This document shows positions 9,166 through 18,226 of a DNA stretch of 64,000 bases, piece after piece; the first letter of the stretch is position 1; each line of letters begins with the position of its first letter. The translations under genes and the position numbers were made by a program. The notes beneath the pieces are model-generated. The model made no database searches. It saw nothing but the letters and a program-made list of their open reading frames with translations, and was not told the origin of the DNA. Origin of the DNA: Streptomyces sp. DH-12. Its GTDB lineage: Bacteria; Actinomycetota; Actinomycetes; Streptomycetales; Streptomycetaceae. The DNA lies in the NCBI RefSeq assembly GCF_002899455.1, contig NZ_PPFB01000001.1, forward strand, positions 2,882,501 through 2,946,500, in the 5' to 3' direction.

Positions 9166-10146
9166 TCACCTCAGCTTCGGGTCGAGGGCGTCGCGCACCG
9201 CGTCGCCGAGCATGATGAACGCCAGCACCGTGATCGCCAGCGCCCCCGAGGGCCACAGCAGCGCGTGCGGGGCGTTGCGGATGTAGGGCGAGGCCGCGGA
9301 GATGTCGATGCCCCAGGAGACGCTGGGCGGCTTCAGCCCGACGCCGAGGTAGGACAGGGTCGCCTCCAGCGCGATGTACGTGCCCAGCGCGATGGTCGCG
9401 ACGACGATGACCGGGGCGACCGCGTTGGGCGCGATGTGGCGCAGCAGCAGCCGGGAGTGGGAGGCGCCGAGTGCCCGCGCGGCCTGCACGTAGTCGTTCT
9501 GTTTGGCGGTGATCACGGCGCCGCGCGCGATGCGGGAGATCTGCGGCCAGCCGAGCAGCACGATGAAGCCGATGACCGGCCAGACGGTGTTGCTGGTGAT
9601 GACGGAGAGCAGCACCAGACCGCCGAGGACGACCGGGATGGCGAAGAAGACGTCGGTGATCCGGGACAGGACGCTGTCCGCGACACCGCCGAAGAACCCG
9701 GCGAGCGCGCCCAGCACGCTGCCGAGGACCGCGACCCCGAGGGTGGCGAGCACCCCGACCGCGACGGAGGTGCGGGCGCCGTACACGGTGCGGGTGTAGA
9801 CGTCGCAGCCCTGCCCGTCGAAACCGAAGGGGTGGCCGGGCTGCGAACCCTCCTGCGCCTTGGACAGATCGCACTTCAGCGGGGAGCCGGAGGTGATGGC
9901 CGACGGCCACAGGGAGATGAAGACGAGGAACAGGATGACCAGCGCGGAGACGAGGAACACGGGGTTGCGGCGCAGGTCCCGCCAGGCGTCCGACCACAGG
10001 GAGCGGGGCCGTTCCTCCGGCCCGGCGCCGTCCGGTCCGGCCGGCTGCTTCTCCAGGGTCTCGGCCTCGTCGACGCCCAGGTCCATGGCGCCGCCCATGC
10101 CGGTCCCCGCGATGGCGGGGTCGCGTTCGTGATGACGGTCAGACAT
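9166..10146 (-). CDS. Peptide ABC importer permease (OppC/DppC type)
   Basis: A 326-aa inner-membrane permease. The first 55 residues are cytoplasmic and charged, then a membrane helix (about 60-80), an external loop with a conserved HPFGFDGQGCD region typical of DppC/OppC proteins, and five further helices. The EAA loop that contacts the ATPases is visible around YVQAARALGAS. The start overlaps the previous permease gene by eight bases. It forms the transmembrane pore with the OppB-type partner. Confidence 0.9.
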   Translation of the reverse strand: MSDRHHERDPAIAGTGMGGAMDLGVDEAETLEKQPAGPDGAGPEERPRSLWSDAWRDLRRNPVFLVSALVILFLVFISLWPSAITSGSPLKCDLSKAQEGSQPGHPFGFDGQGCDVYTRTVYGARTSVAVGVLATLGVAVLGSVLGALAGFFGGVADSVLSRITDVFFAIPVVLGGLVLLSVITSNTVWPVIGFIVLLGWPQISRIARGAVITAKQNDYVQAARALGASHSRLLLRHIAPNAVAPVIVVATIALGTYIALEATLSYLGVGLKPPSVSWGIDISAASPYIRNAPHALLWPSGALAITVLAFIMLGDAVRDALDPKLR

Positions 10147-11062
10147 AGCGGATCCTCGGGTCGAGCACGGCGTACAGGAGGTCGACGACGAGGTTGGCGA
10201 CGAGGAAGACCAGCACCAGGACGGTGACGAAGCCGACCACCGTCTGCGTGTTCTGCCGCAGGATGCCCTGGTAGAGCTGGTAGCCGACGCCGTGGATGTT
10301 GAAGATCCGCTCGGTGACGATCGCCCCGCCCATCAGGAAGCCGATGTCGGCGCCGATGAAGGTGACCACGGGGATCAGGGAGTTGCGCAGCAGGTGCCGG
10401 ACGACGACCCGGCGCCGGGGCAGGCCCTTGGCGATCGCGGTGCGGACGTAGTCGGAGCGGCGGTTCTCCGCGAGGGAGGTGCGGGTCAGCCGGGTGACGT
10501 AGGCGAGGGAGACCGACGCCAGCACCAGGCCGGGCAGGATCAGCTCGCCGAAGGGCGCCTCGGAGGACACCGAGGGCCGGATCCAGCCCCACTTCACGCC
10601 GAGCAGCAGCTGGAGCAGCAGACCGGTGACGAAGGTGGGCACGGAGATCACGACGAGGGTCAGCAGCAGCACCCCGGTGTCCACCGGCCGGCCCCGGCGC
10701 AGCCCGGTGACCACGCCGAGGGTGACGCCGACGGCGATCTCGAAGAGGATCGCGATCAGGGTGAGCCGGGCGGTGACGGGGAACGCCGTCGCCATCAGCT
10801 CGGTGACCTCCTGGCCGTTGAAGGCCGTGCCGAAGTCGCCGGTGAAGACGTTCCCCATGTACGTCAGGTATTGCTGCCAGACCGGCTTGTCGAGGCCGAA
10901 CTCCTGCTCCAGGCGGGCGGCCGTCGCCGGGTCGCACCGCCGCTCGCCGCAGAGTCCCGCGATGGGGTCGCCCATCACGTTGACCATGAGGAAGATCAGC
11001 AGCGTGGCCCCGACGAAGACCGGGATCATCTGGAGCAGCCGCCGGACGACGTAGCGCCCCAT
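10139..11062 (-). CDS. Peptide ABC importer permease (OppB/DppB type)
   Basis: A 307-aa permease beginning MGRYVVRRLLQMIPV, the standard N-terminus of OppB/DppB proteins, with six membrane helices and the EAA-type loop near YVRTAIAKGLP. It starts six bases after the binding-protein stop and overlaps the oppC-like gene by eight bases. It carries an external Cys pair (GLCGERRCD, about residues 37-45), also found at the equivalent place in the BldKC-like permease, which may form a disulfide. Confidence 0.9.
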   Translation of the reverse strand: MGRYVVRRLLQMIPVFVGATLLIFLMVNVMGDPIAGLCGERRCDPATAARLEQEFGLDKPVWQQYLTYMGNVFTGDFGTAFNGQEVTELMATAFPVTARLTLIAILFEIAVGVTLGVVTGLRRGRPVDTGVLLLTLVVISVPTFVTGLLLQLLLGVKWGWIRPSVSSEAPFGELILPGLVLASVSLAYVTRLTRTSLAENRRSDYVRTAIAKGLPRRRVVVRHLLRNSLIPVVTFIGADIGFLMGGAIVTERIFNIHGVGYQLYQGILRQNTQTVVGFVTVLVLVFLVANLVVDLLYAVLDPRIRYV

Positions 11063-11068
11063 GACCGC

Positions 11069-12691
11069 TCAGCTGACCTTGATCTCGTTGTAGACGGGGA
11101 CGCTGAAGGGGTTGAGCTCGACGTCGGAGAGCCGCTCGGACCAGCCGGCGCTGCCGTTCTGGTACCAGAGCGGGATCGCGGCCATGTTGTCGCGGACCAC
11201 TTCCTCCGCCTGCTGGAACAGGCCGACGGCCTCGGCGGTGTCGGTCTCCTGGTTGGCGCGGTCCACCAGGTCGTCGAACTCCTCGTTCGACCACTGGCCG
11301 TCGTTGGACGAGGCGTTGGTGTAGTACAGCGGCTGGAGGAAGTTCTGGATGAGCGGGTAGTCCATCTGCCAGCCGGCCCGGAACGGCCCGGTCATCTTCC
11401 GGTCGGTGATCTCGTTGCGGAAGTCCGCGAAGGTGCCGACCGGGTTGGCGGTGCAGGCGCGCTCGTCGTCCAGCGCGTTGTTGATGGAGTTGCAGACGGC
11501 GTTGACCCACTCGCGGTGGGAGCCGGTGTCGGCGTTGAAGGTGATGGTCACCCCGCCGCCGGGCAGTCCGCCGCCCTCCTCGATCAGCTTCTTCGCCTCG
11601 TCGGGCTTGAACTCGCAGTACTCGCCGCACAGTCCCTCCTGGAAGCCGCCGTCCTCGCCGAGCACCGGGGAGGTCCAGTCGGTGGCGGGGGTGCGGGTCT
11701 TCTGGAAGATCGTGTCGGTGATCTGCTCGCGGTCGATCGCCATGGACAGGCCCTGGCGGACCTTCGTCGCGCCCTCGGTGTTCCAGGCGTCGTCGTAGAA
11801 CGGGAAGGCGAGGGTCTGGATGATGCCGGCGGGGGTGTTGAGGTAGCGGTCGCCCAGGTCGTTCCTCACGTTCTTCAGCTGCGCGGCCGGCACGTCGTCG
11901 ACCAGGTCGAGGTTGCCGGCCAGCAGGTCGGTGTAGGCGGTGTTGTTGTCGGTGTAGACCTTCAGGTCGACGCCGCCGTTCTGCGCCTTGTCGTCGCCCG
12001 GGTAGTCGTCCCACGCGCGCAGCGACATCTGCGAACCGCGGGTGTAGGACTCGACCAGATAGGGCCCGTTGCCGACGGGCTTGCGCACCCAGGCGTCGTG
12101 GTCGTCGAAGAACGCCCGGGGCAGCGGGGCGAACGCCGCGTAGCCGAGGGTGTCGGGGAACGTGGAGAACTTCTGGCTGAGCCTGACGGTGAAGGTGCGC
12201 TCGCCGGTCACCCTCAGCCCGGACAGGGTGTCCGCCGTCTGCTCGCCCTCCTCCGGGTGCACCTGGTCGTAGCCCTCGATGTAGCTGAAGAAGTACGCGT
12301 TGCGCTGGTTGTTGCGCAGGCTCGCGCCGTAGTTCCAGGCGTCCACGAAGGACTGGGCGGTGACCTTCTCGCCGTTGCTGAAGGTCCAGCCGTCCTTGAC
12401 GGTGACGGTGAAGTTCTGCGAGTCCGAGGTCTCGATCCTCTCGGCGAGCATGTCCTGCGCCTCGCCGGTCTCCGGGTCGTACCGCTTCAGGCCCCGGAAG
12501 ATCATGTCGAGGACCTTGCCGCCCTGCACCTCGTTGGTGTTCGACGGCTCCAGCGGGTTCTGCGGATCGCCCCAGGAGGCGCTCAGCACGGCACTGGAGT
12601 CGCCGCTGCCGCCCCCGCCGCCGCACCCCGCCGCGGCGAGGACGAGCGCCATCGCGCAGACGGCCCGTCCGGCGTGCGTGGTGGTGCGCAT
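11069..12691 (-). CDS. Peptide-binding lipoprotein of an ABC importer (SBP family 5)
   Basis: A 540-aa extracellular solute-binding lipoprotein. The signal peptide has a lipobox ending AAGC with lipidated Cys23, followed by a Gly/Ser linker and a family 5 (oligopeptide/dipeptide/nickel) binding domain, with the NPLEPSNTNEV and TGEAQDMLAE regions near its start. Start ATG 12689-12691 is preceded by a GAGGAGG ribosome site; the longer reading adds 75 residues of Arg/Pro-rich non-coding translation. First gene of the five-gene importer operon. Here the binding protein leads, unlike the adjacent BldK-type operon, where it is second. The ligand is unknown; family members bind oligopeptides. Confidence 0.9.
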   Translation of the reverse strand: MRTTTHAGRAVCAMALVLAAAGCGGGGGSGDSSAVLSASWGDPQNPLEPSNTNEVQGGKVLDMIFRGLKRYDPETGEAQDMLAERIETSDSQNFTVTVKDGWTFSNGEKVTAQSFVDAWNYGASLRNNQRNAYFFSYIEGYDQVHPEEGEQTADTLSGLRVTGERTFTVRLSQKFSTFPDTLGYAAFAPLPRAFFDDHDAWVRKPVGNGPYLVESYTRGSQMSLRAWDDYPGDDKAQNGGVDLKVYTDNNTAYTDLLAGNLDLVDDVPAAQLKNVRNDLGDRYLNTPAGIIQTLAFPFYDDAWNTEGATKVRQGLSMAIDREQITDTIFQKTRTPATDWTSPVLGEDGGFQEGLCGEYCEFKPDEAKKLIEEGGGLPGGGVTITFNADTGSHREWVNAVCNSINNALDDERACTANPVGTFADFRNEITDRKMTGPFRAGWQMDYPLIQNFLQPLYYTNASSNDGQWSNEEFDDLVDRANQETDTAEAVGLFQQAEEVVRDNMAAIPLWYQNGSAGWSERLSDVELNPFSVPVYNEIKVS

Positions 12692-13030
12692 GGGTGCCTC
12701 CTCGTGCCCGGGTCCCTTACCGGGCCAGCCTGGGAGCGGACGCCCCGGCGTGCACGCCCGCCGGGGCCGTACGGGTACGGGGGTCGTCCGGACGGGCCAG
12801 CGCGGAGCCGTGAGCCGTACGCCCCGCAGCCTCGGGCGGGCGCGGGGAGCAGCCGGCCGAACCCGCGTGGCCTCCGCGTCACGGACACGGTGCGCGAGGG
12901 CCGGGCGGGCGCGCACGAGGCCACCGGGCGGCTCCGGGGGCGGCGGGCTCCGGACCGGGCACGCGAAAGGACCGGGGGCGGGAGGGTGTCCTCCCGCCCC
13001 CGGTCCTTTCAGGGGCCTGCGGTGAAGGGG
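12692..13030. other. Intergenic region between the two peptide importer operons
   Basis: 339 bp without a credible gene. It must contain the promoter of the downstream importer operon and holds the terminator of the BldK-type operon at 12965-13010. Nothing else distinctive was seen. Confidence 0.6.
12965..13010 (-). terminator. Perfect 21-bp hairpin terminator of the BldK-type operon
   Basis: 12965-12985 and 12990-13010 are perfect reverse complements (21 bp) around a GTGT loop, located 20 bp after the stop of the last BldK-type gene. The stem starts GAAAGG and ends CCTTTC. There is no T-run, as is common for Streptomyces terminators. Confidence 0.85.
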
Positions 13031-14155
13031 TCAGTCCTTGGCGGCGTCCCCGTCCTTCTCCAGCGCCTTCAGGGCCGGGTCCAGTACGACGTCCTCGCCA
13101 CGCGCCTCGACGGTGGGCTCCTCCGGGAAGTGGCACGCCGTCAGGTGGCCCTCGGTGTTGCCCTCGATCCGCACCAGCGGCGGCTCCTCGGTGGCGCACT
13201 TGTCCTGCGCCTTCCAGCAGCGCGTGCGGAACCGGCAGCCGGACGGCGGCGAGATCGGCGAGGGGACGTCACCGGCGAGGCGGATGCGCTCGCGGTTCTC
13301 CGCCTCGTCGTCCATGGCCACCTCGGGCACGGCCGACAGCAGGGCGTGGGTGTAGGGGTGCCGCGGGCGGTTGTAGATGGAGTCGCGGTCGCCGACCTCG
13401 ACCACCTTGCCCAGGTACATCACGGCCACGCGCTGCGAGAAGTGCCGCACGACGGCCAGGTCGTGGGCGATGAAGAGAAAGGCGATGCCCATCTCTTCCT
13501 GCACCTTCTGCAGCAGGTTGACGACCTGCGCCTGGATCGACACGTCGAGCGCGGAGACCGGCTCGTCCGCCACGATCAGCTTCGGGTTGAGCGCGAGCGC
13601 CCGGGCGACGCCGATGCGCTGGCGCTGGCCGCCGGAGAACTCGTGCGGGAAGCGGTTGTAGTGCTCGGGGTTCAGGCCGACGAGCTCGAGCAGCTCGCGG
13701 ACCCGCTTCTCCCGGCCGCCCGCGGGGTCGATCCCGTTGACCTCCATCGGCGACTTGATGATCGTGCCGACGGTCTGCCGCGGGTTCAGCGAGGAGTACG
13801 GGTCCTGGAAGATCATCTGGATCTCGGACCGGACCGGCGCCAGCTGCCTGCGCTTGGCGTGCGTGATGTCCTGGCCCGCGTACTCGATCTTCCCGCCGGT
13901 CGGCTCCAGGAGCCGGGTGATGAGCCGGCCCGTGGTCGACTTGCCGCAGCCCGACTCACCCACCAGGCCGACGCTCTCGCCGACGCCGACGGTCAGGTCG
14001 ACGTTGTCGACGGCCTGCACGGCACCGACCTTCCGCTTGATCGGAAAGCCGCCGTAGATCGGGAAGTGCTTGGTCAGGCCCTCCACCTTCAGCAGCGCCT
14101 CGGTCGACGCGCCGGTGGAGCCCTGCTGTGCGGGGAGGGTGAGGTTGTCGCTCAT
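13031..14155 (-). CDS. bldKE: BldKE-like peptide importer ATP-binding protein
   Basis: A 374-aa ABC ATPase with Walker A GESGCGKS (near residue 60), signature [16 protein letters not shown], Walker [13 protein letters not shown], and the oligopeptide C-terminal extension with GCRFRTRCW. Fifth and last gene of an operon whose order (permease C-type, lipoprotein, permease B-type, ATPase, ATPase) matches bldKA-bldKE of S. coelicolor. There BldK imports an extracellular peptide signal needed to start aerial growth. Gap to the preceding ATPase is 13 bp. The C-terminal tail after about residue 335 is acidic and variable. The name rests on gene order and family, not on alignment. Confidence 0.85.
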   Translation of the reverse strand: MSDNLTLPAQQGSTGASTEALLKVEGLTKHFPIYGGFPIKRKVGAVQAVDNVDLTVGVGESVGLVGESGCGKSTTGRLITRLLEPTGGKIEYAGQDITHAKRRQLAPVRSEIQMIFQDPYSSLNPRQTVGTIIKSPMEVNGIDPAGGREKRVRELLELVGLNPEHYNRFPHEFSGGQRQRIGVARALALNPKLIVADEPVSALDVSIQAQVVNLLQKVQEEMGIAFLFIAHDLAVVRHFSQRVAVMYLGKVVEVGDRDSIYNRPRHPYTHALLSAVPEVAMDDEAENRERIRLAGDVPSPISPPSGCRFRTRCWKAQDKCATEEPPLVRIEGNTEGHLTACHFPEEPTVEARGEDVVLDPALKALEKDGDAAKD

Positions 14156-14168
14156 GTCTCGGATCTCC

Positions 14169-15230
14169 CTAGCGCAGCCGGGGCTGGATCTTGTCGATGA
14201 AGATGGTCTGCTTCTGCTCTGCCGTCAGGTGGCAGGCAGCGGCGCGGCCTTCGCCCAGCAAGGGCCGCTCGGTGCTGCAGCGGTCGCCCGACACCTTGTC
14301 CGTGAACGTGCAGCGCGGGTGGAACGGGCAGCCGGACGGCGGGTTCAGCAGGCTGGGCGGCGAGCCGGGGATCGGCATGAGGGGCTGCGAGGTGCTCCCG
14401 CCGAGGCGCGGCATCGAGCTGAGCAGACCCCAGGTGTAGGGGTGCCGCGGCTCGCGCAGCACCTCGCGGACGCTGCCGCGCTCCACGGCCCGGCCGGAGT
14501 ACATCACCAGCAGGTCGTCGGCCATGTCGGAGATGACGCCGAGGTCGTGGGTGATGAAGATGATCGCCGACCCGAACTCCTGCTGGAGGTCCTTGAGCAG
14601 GTCGAGGATCTGGGCCTGGACGGTCACGTCGAGGGCGGTGGTCGGCTCGTCCGCGATCAGCAGGTCGGGGTCGCAGACCAGCGCCATGGCGATCATGGCG
14701 CGCTGGCGCATACCGCCGGAGAACTGGTGCGGGTAGTCGTCCACGCGGGTCTTGGGCTGCGGGATGCCGACCTTGGCCAGCATCTCGATCGCCCGCTCCC
14801 GCGCCTCCTTCTTGGAGGCGCCGGTGTGCTTCATGAACGGCTCGGCGATCTGCCGGCCCACCGTGTAGTACGGCGAGAGCGCCGTCAGCGGGTCCTGGAA
14901 GATCATCGCGACCTTGTTGCCGCGGAGCTTCTCCATCTCCTTCTCAGGAGTGGTCACCAGGTCCTGGCCCTCGAGGAGGATCTCGCCCTCGACCGTGGTG
15001 GTCTTGGGGTTGTGCAGCCCGAGCACGGTCAGGTTGGTCACGGACTTGCCGGAACCCGACTCGCCCACGATGCCCAGGGTCTTGCCGCGCTCGACGTCGA
15101 AGGACAGCCCGTCGACCGCCTTGACGATGCCGTCCTCGGTGGAGAACCGCACCCGCAGGTCGCGGACCGAGAGGAAGGACTCGGGCCCGGTCGGGGCCTT
15201 CTCGCCTTCGGTCTTGGTCAGTGTGGTCAC
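14169..15230 (-). CDS. bldKD: BldKD-like peptide importer ATP-binding protein
   Basis: A 353-aa ABC ATPase with Walker A GESGSGKS (near residue 56), signature [16 protein letters not shown], Walker [13 protein letters not shown], and the C-terminal Cys motif [10 protein letters not shown]. It starts at GTG 15228-15230, ten bases after the permease stop, and is the fourth gene of the BldK-type operon. It forms a heterodimer with the BldKE-like ATPase on the cytoplasmic side. Length and domain order are normal for the OppD group. Confidence 0.85.
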   Translation of the reverse strand: MTTLTKTEGEKAPTGPESFLSVRDLRVRFSTEDGIVKAVDGLSFDVERGKTLGIVGESGSGKSVTNLTVLGLHNPKTTTVEGEILLEGQDLVTTPEKEMEKLRGNKVAMIFQDPLTALSPYYTVGRQIAEPFMKHTGASKKEARERAIEMLAKVGIPQPKTRVDDYPHQFSGGMRQRAMIAMALVCDPDLLIADEPTTALDVTVQAQILDLLKDLQQEFGSAIIFITHDLGVISDMADDLLVMYSGRAVERGSVREVLREPRHPYTWGLLSSMPRLGGSTSQPLMPIPGSPPSLLNPPSGCPFHPRCTFTDKVSGDRCSTERPLLGEGRAAACHLTAEQKQTIFIDKIQPRLR

Positions 15231-15240
15231 GGTGTTTCTC

Positions 15241-16218
15241 CTAGCTGAGCCGTACGCGCGGGTCGATGAAGGCGTAGGCGAGGTCGACGAGGATGTTCAG
15301 GAGCAGGATGAAGAACGCTCCGAACAGCATGACACCCATGGTCACCGGCAGGTCCTTCGTCAGTGACGAATCGACCGCGAGACGGCCGATGCCGGCCAGG
15401 TCGAAGGTGAACTCGGTGACCACCGCGCCGGACAGCAGGGCGCTGAGGTCCATGCCGAGGATGGTGACGATGGGGATCAGGGAGCCGCGCCAGGCGTAGC
15501 GGAAGAAGACGTAGCTCCGGCGCATGCCCTTGGCGCGCGCGGTGCGGACGTGCTCCTCCTGCAGCTGCTCGATCATCGTCGAGCGGGACATACGGGTGTA
15601 CTGCGCGGTGAAGATGGTGGCCATGACCACCCAGGGGATGAGCATCCCCAGGAACCAGGCCCCGGGCTCATCGGTGAAGTTGTAGTACTTCGGGAACTCC
15701 ATGATGCCCGTGCTGTAGACCAGCAGGCCGAGGACGATCGGGCCGAGCAGGTAGATCTGGAAGGAGCTGAGCACGATCGAGGCGCCGCTGACGATCTTGT
15801 CGACCACGGTGCCGCGCTTCCAGGCGGCCAGCAGACCCGAGCCGAGGCCCAGGATCAGGAAGATCACGAGACCGCCGACGGTCAGCGACAGCGTCAGCGG
15901 GAAGCGGTCGATGATGGAGTCCCAGACGAACTCGCCGCTGTCGAAGGAGACACCCAGGCACGGCGCGGAGCAGTGCCCCTGCGGGAAGTCGCGGCCGGCC
16001 ACGATGCCCGTCATGAACTCCCAGAACTGGGTGGTGATGGGCTTGTCCAGGCCCAGGTTCTCGCGGATCACCGCGAGGTTCTCGGGCGAGCAGTTCTTGC
16101 CGCAGGACAGCGCAGCGAAGTCCTGAGGAACTGTATAGAACAGGAAGAACGTGAAGGCGCCGATCAGGAACATGATGACGACGGCGCCGGTCAGCCTGCG
16201 GATGAGGAACTGAAGCAT
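15241..16218 (-). CDS. bldKC: BldKC-like peptide importer permease (OppB type)
   Basis: A 325-aa permease beginning MLQFLIRRLTGAVV with six predicted membrane helices and an EAA-type loop near VRTARAKGMR. The first external loop contains two Cys pairs (SCGKNCS and HCSAPC), which are unusual and may form disulfides outside the membrane. It pairs with the OppC-type BldKA-like permease encoded first in the operon. It is separated from the upstream lipoprotein gene by a 104-bp spacer that holds a strong hairpin. Confidence 0.85.
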   Translation of the reverse strand: MLQFLIRRLTGAVVIMFLIGAFTFFLFYTVPQDFAALSCGKNCSPENLAVIRENLGLDKPITTQFWEFMTGIVAGRDFPQGHCSAPCLGVSFDSGEFVWDSIIDRFPLTLSLTVGGLVIFLILGLGSGLLAAWKRGTVVDKIVSGASIVLSSFQIYLLGPIVLGLLVYSTGIMEFPKYYNFTDEPGAWFLGMLIPWVVMATIFTAQYTRMSRSTMIEQLQEEHVRTARAKGMRRSYVFFRYAWRGSLIPIVTILGMDLSALLSGAVVTEFTFDLAGIGRLAVDSSLTKDLPVTMGVMLFGAFFILLLNILVDLAYAFIDPRVRLS

Positions 16219-16267
16219 GGCGGGTGGATGCTCTCTTCGAAACGCGGCGGCAGGTAGGGGGTACCGT

Positions 16268-16305
16268 CCGCGGGGGTGTGCTCCGCCTGGCGCACACCCC
16301 CGCGG
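16268..16305 (-). promoter_or_regulatory. Intercistronic hairpin between bldKB-like and bldKC-like genes
   Basis: CCGCGGGGGTGTGC (16268-16281) and its exact reverse complement (16292-16305) form a 14-bp stem with a 10-base loop between the lipoprotein and permease genes. A structure like this in a binding-protein operon can attenuate transcription or protect the upstream mRNA from 3-prime decay, raising lipoprotein levels above the membrane proteins. Confidence 0.7.
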
Positions 16306-16322
16306 TCAGCCGAACCGAGGGC

Positions 16323-18125
16323 TTACGGCTGCTTCAGGTACAGGTCGGTGATGTTGATGTAGCTCGACTCGGTGCTGTACCTGGCGCCACCGATGTTCGA
16401 TCCGTAGAGCTGGATCTGCTTCGAGTAGTAGACCGGTGCGGCCGGGTTGACCTCCTCGACGATGCGGTGGTGCGCCTGCTCCCAGGTCTTCGCCGCCTCC
16501 TCGGGCTCCTGCTTCAGGGCCTTCTGGATGAGCGCGTTGACCTGCTTGTCGTTCATGTGCGAGTAGTTGGACGCGCCGTCGGCGACCAGCTCACCGTCGT
16601 AGACGGGGGTGATGACCGTGGACGGGGACGGCCAGTCCTGGCCCCAGCCGGTCATGTAGATGTCGTACGGGTTGTTCAGCTTGCCGATCTGCTCGTAGAA
16701 GCTGGCCCGGTCGATCTCCTTGGCCTGGACGTCGAAGCCGATCTTCTCCAGCGCGTCCTTGATGATGACCTGCTGGGCCTGGCCGCGCGGCGTGTTGGAG
16801 TAGGCGTAGGTGAGCTTCGTGCCCTCCTTGACACCCGCCTCCTTCAGCAGCTCCTTGGCCTTCTCCGGGTCGCCGTTGGGCTTCTTCAGCTTGCCGAACG
16901 GGTCGTACGTCGCGTCGAAGCCCGGCAGGGTCGGGGCGAGCAGACCGCCGGCGACCTCACCGCCGTAGCGGCCGCCGTCCGCCTGGACCATGGACTGGTT
17001 CGGGATCGCGTAGGTGATCGCGTCGCGGACCTTCTTGTCCTTCAGGCGGTCCATGTTGAAGGTGAGCTGCCACACGTAGGGCTGGTAGCCCTGGATGGTC
17101 CGCTTCTTGGTCTCCGGGTTGGTGACCACGTCGGACATCTGGGCCGGGTCCACCGAGTCGGTGAACTGGATGGCGTTCTTCGCCTCGCCCTGGTCGGAGA
17201 TCAGGCGCTTGGTCTGGCTGGGCTGGGAGACCGTGTTGGTGAAGTTGAAGCCGTCGACGTACTGGTGGCGCACGGCGTCGGTCTTCGGGTCCCACTGGTC
17301 GTTCTTGACCAGCTTCATGGACTTGCCCGGCTTGTACTCGGCGATCTTGTACGGGCCGAGGGCCGCGGGCGCCTTGTCGTACTTCTCCTTCGTGTCCTGC
17401 TTGGCGGGCACGATGGAGTAGCCGGCCATGGCCAGGGCCTGCGGCAGGTCCGGACGCGGCTGGTCGAACTTGAAGACGACGGTCTTGTCGTCCGGCGTCT
17501 CGAGGACGGTGTCCGGCAGGTGCTTGCCCTTGTAGGGGCCGTCCGGCAGCGCCTTGCGGTAGTCGTTGCCCGAGAGCCAGGTCTGGATGTAGGTCGGACC
17601 GTCGAAGATGACCTTCGAGTACATGCGCTCGATGGTGTGGCGGACGTCGGCCGAGGTGATCTCGTTGCCGTCCTCGTCCTTGATGCCGTCCTTGAGCTTG
17701 TACGTCCAGACCTTGCCGCCCTCGGAGGACTGGCCGGAGTCGGTGGCGATGTCGCCGACGACGGTCAGGTTGCCCTGCTCGTCCTCCTGGAAGTTGGTCA
17801 GACCGCGGTGGATCAGGTTGGAGAACTGGCCGGCGTCGCTGACGTAGATCTGGCCCGGGTCCATGTGGGACAGGTCCGACTGCATGTAGACGTTGATGAA
17901 GCCGCCGGACTTGGCGCCCTGGACGTCCTTCGCCGGGCCGGTCGACGCGGCGGCGTCACCGTAGGCGACAGGGTCCTGCTGCTCGGCGGCGTCCTTCTGG
18001 GACTTCGCGTCGCTCTTGCCCTTGCCGCCGCCGTTGTCGTTGCTGGAGCAGCCGGTGAGGGCCAGCGAGCCTGCCACGATGGCCACGGCTATGGCGCGCG
18101 CGGTACGCGTTCTGATGGGCTTCAT
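16323..18125 (-). CDS. bldKB: BldKB-like oligopeptide-binding lipoprotein
   Basis: A 600-aa family 5 solute-binding lipoprotein. The signal peptide ends in the lipobox LTGC with Cys26, followed by a Ser/Asn/Gly/Lys linker and then the binding domain with conserved regions such as YMQSDLSHMDP and GYSIVPAK. Start ATG 18123-18125 is chosen because it gives a proper signal peptide; the extra 29 residues of the longer frame do not. In S. coelicolor BldKB is the extracellular receptor for the signalling peptide of the bld cascade and is needed for aerial mycelium formation. Size and operon position match. Lysine content is higher than in neighbouring proteins. Confidence 0.87.
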   Translation of the reverse strand: MKPIRTRTARAIAVAIVAGSLALTGCSSNDNGGGKGKSDAKSQKDAAEQQDPVAYGDAAASTGPAKDVQGAKSGGFINVYMQSDLSHMDPGQIYVSDAGQFSNLIHRGLTNFQEDEQGNLTVVGDIATDSGQSSEGGKVWTYKLKDGIKDEDGNEITSADVRHTIERMYSKVIFDGPTYIQTWLSGNDYRKALPDGPYKGKHLPDTVLETPDDKTVVFKFDQPRPDLPQALAMAGYSIVPAKQDTKEKYDKAPAALGPYKIAEYKPGKSMKLVKNDQWDPKTDAVRHQYVDGFNFTNTVSQPSQTKRLISDQGEAKNAIQFTDSVDPAQMSDVVTNPETKKRTIQGYQPYVWQLTFNMDRLKDKKVRDAITYAIPNQSMVQADGGRYGGEVAGGLLAPTLPGFDATYDPFGKLKKPNGDPEKAKELLKEAGVKEGTKLTYAYSNTPRGQAQQVIIKDALEKIGFDVQAKEIDRASFYEQIGKLNNPYDIYMTGWGQDWPSPSTVITPVYDGELVADGASNYSHMNDKQVNALIQKALKQEPEEAAKTWEQAHHRIVEEVNPAAPVYYSKQIQLYGSNIGGARYSTESSYINITDLYLKQP

Positions 18126-18226
18126 GATGCCGATGCACCTACCTGTCGATAGTTGTCCACGAGTTGCTGCCTGACAGTCCGGTAGCCCGGCCGGGGGCGG
18201 CAGCTCCCCCACCCACCAATGGACGT

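Noticed and set aside
10292-14200. A 1302-codon open frame on the plus strand
   Set aside because: It is antisense to four transporter genes with conserved motifs; its translation is Val/Gly/Arg-rich with no domain.
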